Shown: one piece after another, positions 11,334 through 22,221 of the stretch
Numbering within the stretch: position 1 is the first letter of the stretch
Layout of the letters: each line of letters begins with the position of its first letter
From: Linderina pennispora
Lineage: Eukaryota; Kickxellomycota; Kickxellomycetes; Kickxellales; Kickxellaceae
DNA length: 64,000 nt
Reading direction: 5' to 3'
NCBI RefSeq assembly: GCF_002104995.1
Contig: NW_024468253.1
Coordinates: 186,001-250,000 of the forward strand
Notes under the pieces: generated by a model
Seen by the model: the letters and a program-made list of their open reading frames with translations, nothing else
Databases searched by the model: none
Told to the model about the DNA's origin: nothing
Program-made: the position numbers and the translations under genes

Positions 11334-14300
11334 CTATTCGGCATCGACGGTCATGGCAGTCACAACAATCTCAGCACTGGCCTCTGCCTCCAGACTCGCC
11401 TTTGCTTCCTCCTCAGCCCTGGCCCTGGCCAAGCGCTCCTCCTTGCACCTACATAGCGGCTTCAGCAGCTCGTCGAGTATGGCCATCGTCTTCCCGCCGT
11501 TTTCGATTCCATGCATGGTAGCTAGGTTGCCGTCGAGGGCGTTCGGGGCAGCCGCTCCAACCAGATGCACAAACTGGCAGGCAGCGTTGAACTTTGCATG
11601 GCGGGGTCCCTCGCCTCTGGTGTGCACAATGGTTCTTCCGTGGATCTGGAACTCGCACACAGAGCGATTGACAAAGTCGGTTGTATCCTCGTTGGCCAGG
11701 GGTACCCAGGTGAATGCGCTGCAGCCCCATGCCTGGCAAATGAGCTGGCTCTGGATCACTGGGTTCAGCGTCAGCTTGCCAGAGTCCACAAACCGGTCCA
11801 GGAATGGCTCGATCAGACGCTCATACAGCGCTTGTGCAGTGCCACAGTCCATACCCGAGTCGACATACACAGCACCCAGCAGCGACTCGAGCAGATCGCC
11901 CAGTACCTTGGGTGCCGGCACCAGGTTCCAGCACTCGGGCGGCAGGTTCTGGTACACGTCTGTGCTGTCAACCATAGGGCAACTGCTGTCTTCAGCCGCA
12001 GCATCTGCGACGGTCTGCCGTACAGCCCAGAACCGCTCCTCGTAGTCTGCAATGGCAGCATTGACTGTCTGCGACTGGTTCCGCAAAAACCTGTGCAGGC
12101 CATTGCACACCAGGATCAGTCCCAGAACGTCGTTGCTGACAGCGACGTGCTTGACCAGTGTGATGCGGTGCGGGACCAACTCGGGCTTGTAGTTGTAGTA
12201 GCGCTTGGTCACAAAGTAGTCCAAAACAGCGTCGCCCAGGTACTCCAGCCGCTGGTAGCTGGCAGAGTTAAGATCCATCATGCTGCAGTGCGTCAGGGCT
12301 TCGACCAACACTGCGCGGTCTTGGAACCTGTACCCGAGGGTGTGCTCAGCCATGGCTTCCCATCCAGCTGGTGCCTTGGTCAAACTGCTGAGCAGCCCCG
12401 AGATACCGTCGTCAACACTGCCATCGGGTGCCGAACAATTGACATCGGTCGTATCGAGCATAATCTCTCCTAGCTGGTGAGTCAGCGGTTCAATATCATT
12501 GGTACCACTAGGCAGCAGCAGCAATGACTGCTTCAGCGATGCTATGTACTCCAACTGGTGCATATGCAGTGCAGCAAGACGTCGCTTCTTCTCGCGCTGG
12601 CCTGCATGCCAGACCTTGCCAAACTGCTGCCACTCAGTCCATCTGCTGTCAGTAACATTCAGAGAGCATGCAGCAGCTAGCGCGCCTTCAATCCCGCCAT
12701 CCAGCACCGCAGCGCCTAGCAGCGACTCGATGATATCAGCGACAGTCTTTTCCGACAACGGCCGCTCAGTGATAATGTCGCGAGTTTGCTTACGCGGCGC
12801 CGTGTGTGGCTTATTCTCGGAACTGGCCTTGCCAGTGCTCGTGACAGCGTCAGGATCTTCGACTTTCTCTTGCGGATCAGCGGCTACAGCCTTCCGCAGT
12901 ACCCTGTTGTTCTCAACAGCCGGTGTGCATATCCACTTGGTCGAGATGTCGTGCAGTCGCTTCCATCCCTGGCCCGGTAGCCGCCATTCGCGCTTCGAAA
13001 ATGCAAGCGATATAATGCTCTCAGCCAGCGACATGCGAGTGGCCAGATGGAACAGATGCGAGTTGCTAACAAGGTGCTCGCGACGCGACGTCAGCAGCCC
13101 CTCGTGGTCGGCCGGATGTTCAACAAACAGCATCGTCGACGTGATAAACTTGAGTATCGAGTCGCCCAGTGTCTCTAGCCGCTGGTAGTCGCAATCCATC
13201 GATGAGCTGGACGCTGTGATTGCACACCGCACTGTCTCGGTCTCGGCACTCAGCGACAGCCTCTGCCTGACGCCAAATGCTACTAGGACTTGCTCGAGTC
13301 GTGTCAGGAATGATGACAGCAAGGTGAGGTTCAGCACATCGGTGAGACCCAGTGGCTCACGCGCACAGCAGAACGGTGTTGTGTAGATGCCATCTGGATA
13401 GGTTTCAAGGCCAGGTCCCTCAGATACGGTCACTGGCGGGGAATGGAACTGCACGGGCGCCAGGTAGTTGTTGGAGAAATCGACCGGTTTGACCATCAAT
13501 AGCGGAACGCCGGCTGCGCCCTCGTCCTCCTTGGGCAGCATGTAGCGCACGCGCTTGTTGCGGGACCACTCATTCATGGTTTTGATCCGCCGACGAGTCG
13601 ATGCCTTTGGCGTGCCAGCCAAAGCCGCTGACGATGTCGGGGTACCACTGGTGTCAGTGCTCATATTCACGGATACTGCAGATGGCGGCGGGCATGGCGT
13701 CGAAGTGAGCTCCTTAGGTGGCATCACTAAAGTTGCCTTATGCTCATATACAACAGTCATTTGCGGGTCCTGCTGCTTGGCTTCGATGGCCATATCAATA
13801 TCATCCAGCACCGAAGTCATTGCATGGTACTGCGGCAAATTGGTGTTGACATCGGCGTCATGGCACACCTTGGTGACGACCTTGAGGTTACCAGAGTCCA
13901 ACGCGTCCATAACCAGCTGGCCAACCAGCTGCCTATAGTCAAACCCTTCCCTGTACACGGCCTTGCGGTCCTTGAAGCATGTGCGGGCGAACTCAAAATC
14001 GACGCTGTTGCAGTCTGTGGTGAGCGGGGCCAGCAAGATGCCAACCTCATTTGTCTCCCACACGTAGCCATGCCTGAGCGTACGGATCATAACCTTTGAT
14101 GTAAACGACGCCAGGTCATCGATCTGCGCATTGTCGAGCTCCCGCGACCACATATACCTTGGCACAATATATTCCGGCGACAGATCTGTGCTGTCGTTAT
14201 ACTGCGCAATGTACAGCGGCACAGCGATGTCATCCGGCAGCGGGTTGGCAGTGGCGAGCATGATCGATGTGGGTACCTCAGCCTTTGGGTGCTGCAGAGA

Positions 14301-16921
14301 AATCCAGTAGAAATGCCAGAGCGATGGATTACTGGCTGGCGTATTGCCGTCCACGTCCATGGCATCCCGGTCTGCCGAGGCAGGTGCAGCCCGCTTAAAT
14401 GCCTCTGGGGTAGCGATTGCATAGTTGTTGACGGCCGAGCGTGAACCCTTGGTTTGGCCTTTCGGCAGAGGTCCGGTCTTCTTGCCAATCGTTGCCGACA
14501 AGTTTGGCTTCACTTCGACGACAGGCAGCAGGCTATCATCAATGGCTCCAACTTGATGCAGCTTCTTGGCGGCGCGATACGAGGCGACCTGCTTGGCCAG
14601 CTTTTTGGTCGGCATTGCCGGCCCGTTGATGCGCCGCAGCGCTGCATTGGCTGGCAGTGTCAGTGAGCAGCGGAACAGCGTCCTGGGTGGGGTCTTCTTG
14701 CGCTTCTTGCCGGCCACGACCGAACTGGACTTAGGCCCTGCCAGCGATCCCTCTTCTTCCACCTCTTCCAGTTCTTCGGTGATCGTATAGGCGGGCTCGA
14801 GCGCATCGTACTGATTCTGTGGGAGTGTCTGAACATACCGGTATATAATCTGGATCGCCGACAGGTACGTGATCTTGGCACCAGATGCTAGTACAGTGAA
14901 TACCCGGCCAGAGCGGTCGCGGCTCTCGATCCACAGCTCCTTCTCATCGTCTTCAGGGTTGTCTGCCGAAAACTCGCGCAGGGTATGGCGTTGCAGAAAC
15001 TGCCAGTATTCTGGCCCCGAACGTCCAATGCGCACCACCTTTGTGCTCTCGCTGTCGCTCTCAAGCTCCATATCTGGGTCATCGCCAGGCTTTGCGGTGA
15101 TCGGTGTTGGTGACGCGCGGCGGGACATATGGCTGTTGCACCAGTCCTTCAAGAACCCTTCCATCTCAACCAGCCTCTCGTAGTCCATGCGCGTGCCCAT
15201 GTGCTTGTGTATGGCGCTCTTATTTATATCCTCATCCATACCAGGCACCATTACATAAAACTGCGATCCGGCCTTACGCGCGCGCCCACGGGATTGGATC
15301 AGGGATGTCACGGTCTGTGGGATCTCAAATCGGACTACCAAATTGCATGGCTGCACATCGACGCCCTCTTCGGCGACCTGCGTGGCGAATATAAGGTTGA
15401 CCTTTCCCTGGGCAAAGTCCGCCAGCGTCGTCTGATTGGCAACCCGTATGGCACCCTGTCGCAGCGGGCGAACTGCCTTGCCGCCGCCGCGCGCAGCACC
15501 CAGCAAGCGCATCAGCAGTGATGAAGCAGAACTCAGAAATCTGCGACACGATGTACACGAGCGCAACTGCGGTAAGACGCCGGTTGACAAACACGATTCC
15601 ACGCAGCTCGTTGGCACGGTCGCGCCATGACATCAGAATATCCAGCAGCGCGTTGACCTGCGGCGATAGAAGGTGGCGCACATCGCTCCATGGACCTGCG
15701 CGAATCCACCGTGTCCTGGCTTTCCCGTCACCTGAACCGTCCAGCGCCTTGAGCCGCTTGGCAGCCTTTTCGATGTTTGCGTCATTGTCCAGCAATTCAA
15801 GTCGCTGCAGGATCATGGTGCGCGCAACCTCCATACCGCCAAACTCACGGTCGATGGCTAGCGCGCTCTGCAACTCCACTACCTCCTGGCGACGCGGACC
15901 CAGGCTCTCCTGTGCAGTCAGCGTCTTGTGGTGCAGACTCTGAATCTGGCTATCGCATGCGGAGGATCCGGCACCCCGGCTGAACTGTACCAGTGACTGC
16001 TCCTGCCGCCTCAGGAACCGATGTCTGCCGCAGCCCCTCAGTCAGAACGCTGTTGTGCCACTTTTGGATCTCATGGTGCCACATTAGATCGACACCCATG
16101 GGTCCAAGAAGCTGCAGCAGATAGGGCGCATTCTCGAACCTGTCTGCCAGCTTTGCATTCTGGCCGCACGCCTTGAAGAGCACTGCTGTCAGCTCAGTCT
16201 CGGGGAACTCGGGCGGCAACGGGTACTCCCAGCATATGCTTTCTGCTTTGGAAACAATGTCCTTACAAAGCGACAAATCCACTGTACACAGGTCTGCATT
16301 GATCAAGGCCTGCAGTCGAGCCACCGAGGTGCGTACATCCTCCCGCGAGTTGAGCGGCGACGCCGTCATGCCAAAAACATGCGGGCGCTTGCTAGGCTCT
16401 GCCAGCCGGTAGAACTCGCTCATGATGAGCGCATATGGGTGGTTGCCGCGGGTATGGTGGCACTCGTCAATCACCAGCAAGTCGATATCCTCGAGGCTGA
16501 TGTATCCGTGGCGCAGGGCATTCAAGAAAATCTGGTGGGTCATGACCTGAACAGTGCTCTTCGCCCAATGCGCCTTCCACCCGCTCTTGCCCCATGCCTC
16601 AATGCCTGCCGACCCGACAAATTTCTCGACCCGGTGCTGGGTATTGTCGCTGATGACCCGCGCCTGCTGCTGCACCAGTGCAACAGTGTTGTTGAGAAAC
16701 ACCCGCATTTTCTCTGGCGACCGCTGTGCAAACCACTCAATAAGCATTACTGACACCTAGCGTCTTGCCGGCACCCGTCTCAAGTACGATCATTGTATTA
16801 TTCTCCAGTGCCTGCCTGAAAAGCGCCATCTGGATACTGCCGCGGCACCAGACTGCCCGACAGCCGCACGGTGTCTGGGTTGCTTGCCTTGGGACTCGGC
16901 TGTTGACACTGGCTTTGTCAT
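11334..16921 (-). CDS. Dicer-like ribonuclease III (helicase to dsRBD; frame-broken near N-terminus)
   Basis: Cleaves double-stranded RNA into small RNAs. Start chosen at the ATG 16919-16921; about 1,860 residues. Order: DExD/H helicase lobe 1 with Walker A ETGAGKT and DECH (VIDECHH, then GMTASP); helicase lobe 2 with ATQVAEEGVDVQ and QSRGRARK; a Dicer-dimer-like segment (near 14560-14680); a platform/connector region (PAZ not clearly recognisable). Then RNase IIIa (QRLETLGDSILKF near 13160; ADIIESLLGAAVLDGG), RNase IIIb (QRLEYLGDAVLDYF near 12230; LGDLLESLLGAVYVDSG) and a C-terminal dsRBD-like stretch. Both RNase III domains keep the acidic catalytic residues. The last ~1,390 codons form one intact frame. 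One-base slips at 16877, 16832, 16756, 16018 and 15505 break the helicase part. No introns needed. Confidence 0.92.
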
Positions 16922-17361
16922 GTGCGCGCTTTACTTGCTGTTGCTGGATTTTTATGTAGTTTTATGTTCAGTCGGACAGAATGAGCAGTGTGAATTTGGA
17001 GCTGGGCTGAGTGCGTTGAATAAAGGTGCTTCCAAAAAATGAAAGCGAAGAAGAGAAGGGGGTTCGCCAAGGTGGGGAGTCCATAGGCCGACAATACATA
17101 TCGTAAACAATAACCTTGCTGCAGCCGCCGGGCTGCCTAAATGTGGCAGTGCCATGACCACGACTTTCCCTGACAAGCCAGCCCTAGAAAGAGCCTGAAG
17201 AAAAATTCCTAGAGTTCGCTTGACTGGACACTTGGTGCTCAATACACGCCGCGACATCAGGGAACCACACGTATCAACAGTAATACTAATAGTTGGAAAT
17301 GATATTATTTAAATCGATGCTATGGTCACAACTGGCTAGGAACGCTCAGCAGCAGCCAGGC
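16922..17361. other. Dicer promoter and 3' flank of methyltransferase A
   Basis: 440 bp between two minus-strand genes. AT-richer around 17290-17320. No gene seen. Confidence 0.5.
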
Positions 17362-18661
17362 TTACCTGAGCACTTTGAGGGTTACCTTCTCCAGGGTCGC
17401 GGACTCTGACGAGTCTTGCTTGGGTTTGCAGCACCCTGACGACTCTTGCTTAGGCTTGCAGCATCCTGACGAGTCCTGCTTAGGAGGCAGCACCCAGACG
17501 GCCTGTTGGCTTGCAACACCCTGACGACTCTTGCTTAGGAGGACAGCATCCTGACGAGTCCTGCTTAGGAGGACAGCATCCTGACGACTCTTGCTTAGGC
17601 TTGCAGCAGCTAGCTGTCAGCGCACTCTCCATCAGCGATTCGGTGGATGTTGTCTTCAGCTCCTTCGCCATCATCAGCAGCCGATGCCCTCGATAGCAAA
17701 GAACGGCGACAGCCAGGACTTGGCCAGAATCTCAGCGGTATTGGCACTGACTTTCACTGGCACACTCCGTTGCAAAGACATTGTCGACATCCAAGCTCGT
17801 ACTTGATCCTCGTGGCCAGCGACTGTACCCAGATAAGTGGCCGTCTGGCCGCGAGCAATCTCCTTCTGGTCATTCTCGGCGACCTTGAACAGACGGTAGG
17901 TGATTGAGTAGAACTTGATGTCCTTGACCAGTGCCTTGAGCTCAGCGTCGTGTACCTCAATGTGCGAGATTGCCAGAATGCGTGGCCGCGCAAACCCAAT
18001 GGTCTGGGCGATGCTCTCGAATTCCTTTGTGTACAGAGCACCAGGCCAGACACTCGCCGAGCAGCACATCATGTGTGCGGATTGCTTCAGGGAATCTCGG
18101 CATCGGCATAGACATCTGAAAAGTACAGCTCACCGCCATCACGCAGCGAGTCGTACACACCTTGCTAGCACACGGGGCTTGTCTAGGCGACAGGTTAATG
18201 ACGCAGTTGGAAATGCAGATATCGATCGACTTCTCAGGGACGCCAGCCTCGCGCAGCATCTCAATGTAGCCGGTCAGGAACTTCAGGTTGGGTGCATACC
18301 CGAGGGTCCTTGCAAACTCGCCAATGTTTTCGCGGGCCGTGGCAAGCTGCTCGTCAGTCATGTCAACGCCGATCACCGAGCCCTCGGGACCAACCAGTGC
18401 CGCCGCGGCGTAGCAGTCACGGCCGCTGCCGGATCCCAGGTCGAGCACTGACTTTCCGGTGATTCCAAGGGGGATAGGGTTGCCGCAGCCGTAGAACTTG
18501 TCGGTAACGGCACTGGGGATCTTACGGATCGCATCGAGAACAATCGGATGCGGAGCAGAGCCCGTGGTGCAGGCGCTGGTCTTCAGGTCCTTTGACGACT
18601 CGAGGACCTTGCCGTAGTAGTCCTTAACCGAGGTGTAGACAGTATCAGAGTTCGAAGCCAT
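17362..18661 (-). CDS. Arsenite methyltransferase A with Cys-Cys repeat tail (frame-broken)
   Basis: SAM-dependent As(III) S-adenosylmethyltransferase (AS3MT/ArsM family), methylating trivalent arsenic in the cytosol. The ATG at 18659-18661 begins MASNSDTVYTSVKDYYGK. All four family cysteines are visible: TSAC (~31), YGCG (~60), SNCVINLSP (~153) and GECL (TGT codon 18050-18052). The SAM site is DLGSGSGRDCY and GVDMTDEQL. After frame slips near 18175, 18070 and 17680 the C-terminal domain ends at SWLSPFF. It is followed by TSTESLMESALTASC and about seven decapeptides of type CC(K/P)PKQ(E/D)SSG, ending ..TLKVLR at the stop 17362-17364. A nearer stop at about 17480 would cut the tail if the frame change there is real. 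A TATA-like TTTAAAA sits ~90 bp upstream. Tandem with copy B. Confidence 0.9.
17405..17608 (-). repeat. 30-bp coding tandem repeat (Cys-Cys decapeptide)
   Basis: About seven 30-bp units at the 3' end of methyltransferase A, read on the minus strand as CCKPKQESSG, CCPPKQDSSG and close variants. Unit 4 (about 17460-17520) is degenerate and carries the frame change. The unit length is a multiple of three, so copy-number change keeps the frame. Confidence 0.85.
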
Positions 18662-19032
18662 TGTTGTGATGTATCTTTCTGGAATAGAGCAAAGAGAATG
18701 TGTTTTTGAAGCGACCAAGGGGACGTGGCTGTTGCTGAGCTCTCGCTTTTAAATGCTCAGACTGTCTGCCATGGATTGCTCCATCGCAGATTAGTCAGGC
18801 CCGTCGATTTCATTGGCCCTACGACCCTTTTGGAGAATACAGCATCACCAGCCAAGCACTGAAATTGCCCGAGAATGCGAGTCTGGAAATATTGGGCTTG
18901 CCGGTTCCACTGATTCTCAGCATACCGGTGTGCTAGATGATTCAATCGCCAGTGGCATATGTCGCATGGAGCAAAGAAACAACCTGGTGGTATTGCGAGA
19001 GAGGAGTATAGAGATTTTATCTGTTGAAATAT
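18662..19032. promoter_or_regulatory. Promoter of methyltransferase A
   Basis: 371 bp between the stop of copy B and the start of copy A. On the minus strand a TTTAAAA element lies at 18747-18753, about 90 bp upstream of the ATG, as in the MDH promoter. No gene seen. Confidence 0.45.
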
Positions 19033-20123
19033 TTAAGCCGAACCACAGCATGCAGGCTTCACTGACGAGCAGCTGCTGGTGGCTGAGCGTGCCTTGTCCA
19101 TGAGGGACTCGATCGACGAGGTTTCGATTGGACCGCCGCTCTCACCGGCAGGTCCACTGACGGTAAAGTACTTGCTCAGCCACGAGTGTTCCAGCAACGC
19201 AGCAGTATTTCCGCTAACCTTTACGGGCACGCCTTGCTTGAATACATTGTCGACATCCAGCCTGTACTCGCACTCATTGCCCTGGATCTGCCCGTTGTAT
19301 GTGGCGGTCTGGCCGCGATCCAGTTCGTTCTCATCAGCCTGCAACACCTTGAAGCAGCCTGTAGGTAACCGAATAGTAATTGATACCCTTGGTCTTAGCC
19401 AAGAGCTCAGAATCGTATATCTGAAGGTGGGAGACTGCTAGAATGCGTGGGCATGCAAAGCCAATATCGCGCACAATCTTCTCAAACTCCTTGACATACA
19501 GTGCTCCAGCAAGGCCCTCGCCTAGCAGAGAATCGTCGGTACGCACGGCGATAGGAATTTCGCAATCAGCGTACAGGTCTGAGAAGTGCAGCTCACCGCC
19601 ATCACGCAGCGAGTCATACACACCTTGCAGAACGCGAGGCTTGTCTGGTGACAGGTTGATGACGCAGTTTGAGATACAGATGTCAACGGACTTCTCGGGA
19701 ACACCGGCCTCGCGCAACTTTCTCGATATAGCCCGTCAGGAACTTGAGCTTGGGCATATATCCGAGAACCTCACTGTACTTTTCGATGTTCTCACGAGCG
19801 ACTGAGAGCTGCTCATCGGTCATGTCAACGCCGGTCACCGAGCCCTCGGGACCAACTAGAGAGGCGGCAACATAACAGTCGCGACCACTGCCAGAGCCCA
19901 GATCAAGCAGAGACTTCCCAGCAATACCCAGCGGGATCGGATTGCCGCAGCCGTAGAATTTGCCAAGGACGTCCTGAGGGATCTTGCGGAGGGTGTCCAG
20001 GACGAGCGGGTGGGGCGCAGATGCAAGCGAACAGGCGTTTGTCTTGAGATCCGAAGAGGTCTCGAGCGTTTTGCCATAGTACTCTTTGACGGAGGTATGA
20101 ACTGAATCGCTGGTAGAAGTCAT
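19033..20123 (-). CDS. Arsenite methyltransferase B, lacks one arsenic-binding cysteine (frame-broken)
   Basis: Same family and architecture as copy A, starting at the ATG 20121-20123 (MTSTSDSVHTSVKEYYGK). The SAM site DLGSGSGRDCY and GVDMTDEQL are intact. Cysteines: TNAC, YGCG and SNCVINLSPDK are present. The fourth family cysteine (human AS3MT Cys206, in GECL) is Gly here: GEGLAGALY, codon GGC at 19514-19516. The C-terminus is a short SSCSSVKPACCGSA, without the decapeptide repeats of copy A. One-base slips near 19725 (AAA run) and 19350 split the frame. Copy A lies 371 bp downstream on the same strand, so the pair is a diverged tandem duplication. Loss of that Cys would be expected to weaken As(III) binding; this is inference from the family mechanism. 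Confidence 0.88.
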
Positions 20124-20438
20124 TTTTAGAGTAGAAGATATCGACAGAGGAGAAGGGATGCTGGAAATGTGGCACGCCAATGCTAAAGCACGCTCTGCCC
20201 ACGCGGAGACGCCGGGATAGGGGCCGGTGAGCATACCCTAACTAGGTTGCCCGAACTTTGGAATTTGTCAGCTCGGCATGCACCTCGGCCAATTTACAGC
20301 CGTGTCCCACTGCTGCTGCACAGACCGCATTCCATGGGACTGGACCGCTACCATAGCGCAGCATCCTCCCGGCTAATGAGAGTTGAACCTTTTGTATTTT
20401 AACATAAATGGCACGGGGAAAACCACGATCAGAACTGC
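20124..20438. promoter_or_regulatory. Promoter of methyltransferase B / MDH 3' flank
   Basis: 315 bp between two minus-strand genes. No open frame of note and no clear TATA element. Confidence 0.4.
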
Positions 20439-21623
20439 TTACTGCTTGCCGTTGACAAACTGCTCACCCTTGGTCTGGGTCTTGAGCAGCTCGGGGATGG
20501 CGGCCTTGACGAGCTCCTTCTCGTACTCGGAGATGTTCTCAGGCAGGGGCAGGACCTCCTTGACACCGTTCTTGTCAAGCTTGACGTAGGTCGAGAAGTA
20601 CTCAATGCCCTCCTTCTTGAACAGGTCGTTCTTGACGAACGCCCACTCGAGGACCTCCTCACCGGCATCGGCGCGCAGCAGCGAGTCGGCGAAGCGAGCG
20701 CCAGCGAAGGCCATCGACAGGGTAGCCGAGCCCAGACCGTCCTTGGCCTTGACGACCTCGTCACCGCCAAACTGCACGCGGTGGGTCAGGGCAGCACGCT
20801 CCTCCTCGGTGAGCTTCAGACCCTCGACCTGCGAGAACAGCGGGATGATGGTGATGCCGGCATGGCCGCCAACGACGGGCACATCGACGACCTTGTCGAG
20901 CTTGGCGCCAATGAAGCGCGAGGCACGGACCAGATCGAGGCTGGTGACGCCGAAGATGCTACAATAGGGAATCACGTGCAAATCACGATCAGCTAATCAG
21001 TTTCTGGATTCCGATAACGGTGACACATGCATAGGCAGCGCCTCGAATGCGAACAAGCGCTCGACACGCCAAAACAGGGAGGCGAGGGCACAATGCGCTG
21101 CTTATTCTAAGCGAGCGTGAAACTTACCGCTTGGGGTCGTAGACACCGGCCTTCTTGAAGACCTTCGGTGGCAATAGGCACGGTCGAGTTGACGGGGTTG
21201 GAGATGATGAGGAGCTTGGCCTTGGGGCAGACCTCGGCGCAGGCCTGGGCCAGATCGCGCACAATACCAGCGTTGGTGTTGAACAGGTCGTCGCGGGTCA
21301 TGCCGGGCTTGCGGGGCACACCGGCCGGAATGACAACGAGCTCAGCGCCCTGCAGAGCCTTCTTCAGGCCGTCCTTGTCCTTAGCGGTGTAGCCAGCGAC
21401 GTTCGACAGGGTGTTGATGTGGCCGATGTCGGCAGCAACTCCCGGCGTGTTCACGATATCGTACAGGCCGAGCTCAGTCACGCGCGGGTTGGTCTTGAGC
21501 AGCAGCGACAGGGGCTGGCCGATGCCGCCGGCGGCGCCGAGAACGGCAACCTTGGAGCGCAGAGGAATGGCAGTCGAGAAGGAGCGGGCGGCAACCTTGA
21601 TCGCGGAACGGAGTGGCAAACAT
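20439..21623 (-). CDS. MDH1: Malate dehydrogenase, mitochondrial
   Basis: NAD-dependent oxidation of malate to oxaloacetate in the mitochondrial matrix (TCA cycle). Two exons: 21128-21623 and 20439-20958, with a 169-nt intron (20959-21127; donor GTAAGT, acceptor TTGTAG) splitting the codon for Arg in [12 protein letters not shown]. The ATG at 21621-21623 gives MFATP followed by a basic targeting-type presequence ([19 protein letters not shown]). NAD-binding [35 protein letters not shown], the substrate-loop arginines, [11 protein letters not shown] and the catalytic His in [12 protein letters not shown] are all present. Two one-base slips (near 21605 and 21168) break exon 1. A TTTAAAA element lies about 95 bp upstream of the ATG. 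Confidence 0.95.
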
Positions 21624-22221
21624 TTTTTAGTGAATTCGAACGAGCAAGTAGAAGGATGGAGAAGCAGACAAGAAGAAGAGCTGCGCCCGCGCTGCGCTGC
21701 CCGAGGACTGCTTTTAAACCAGCCCGGGCTCGCTGGCCATCGTAGGCGCCGGCCGCACACACCTCCCCAAAACGCAGCCCGCATCAGGGCTTGATAAGTG
21801 GGATAATTCCTATTGGCCATTAACATCCTGGCTCCCCTTGTCCCAGCCGGATAGTGCATGGGCTCATGCTAGTCAAAATGCAGTTCAGCTATAGCGCGCA
21901 GGTGCCAGCAAAAGCCCCCGCTGCCAGCTGCTGGGCAATTCGCGCAGACAGGAGCGTGAAAGCTGCGGGCTCTGCGCAATCCCACGTCTAGCCCCGGCAT
22001 TGCGTCAGACAGGCCATTTCTAACGGCTATTCATTTGAGCACCAGCCGCGCCCTTGCACACCAGGTTCAGCGGCATGCTCCAGGCATAGCGGCTGCTGCA
22101 GACTCGCCTGTCTGACTGCCGCCTGCCCGGCTGACCGGTGATTACAGAGCCCACGAAGCACCTTCTAAAAGGAGAAAAATGACGGTTCCAGTCCTCAGAT
22201 GTCGGTCACGATCGACAGAGC
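21624..22221. promoter_or_regulatory. MDH promoter / MCMBP 3' flank
   Basis: About 600 bp. Minus-strand TTTAAAA at 21712-21718. The open frame continuing upstream of the MDH start lacks coding character. Nothing else seen. Confidence 0.45.

Noticed and set aside
10625-11521. 298-codon plus-strand open frame
   Set aside because: No domain, odd composition, and its 3' part is antisense to the conserved Dicer C-terminus.
17391-17608. CRISPR-like array
   Set aside because: Units are contiguous 30-bp coding repeats without spacers, at the 3' end of a eukaryotic gene.
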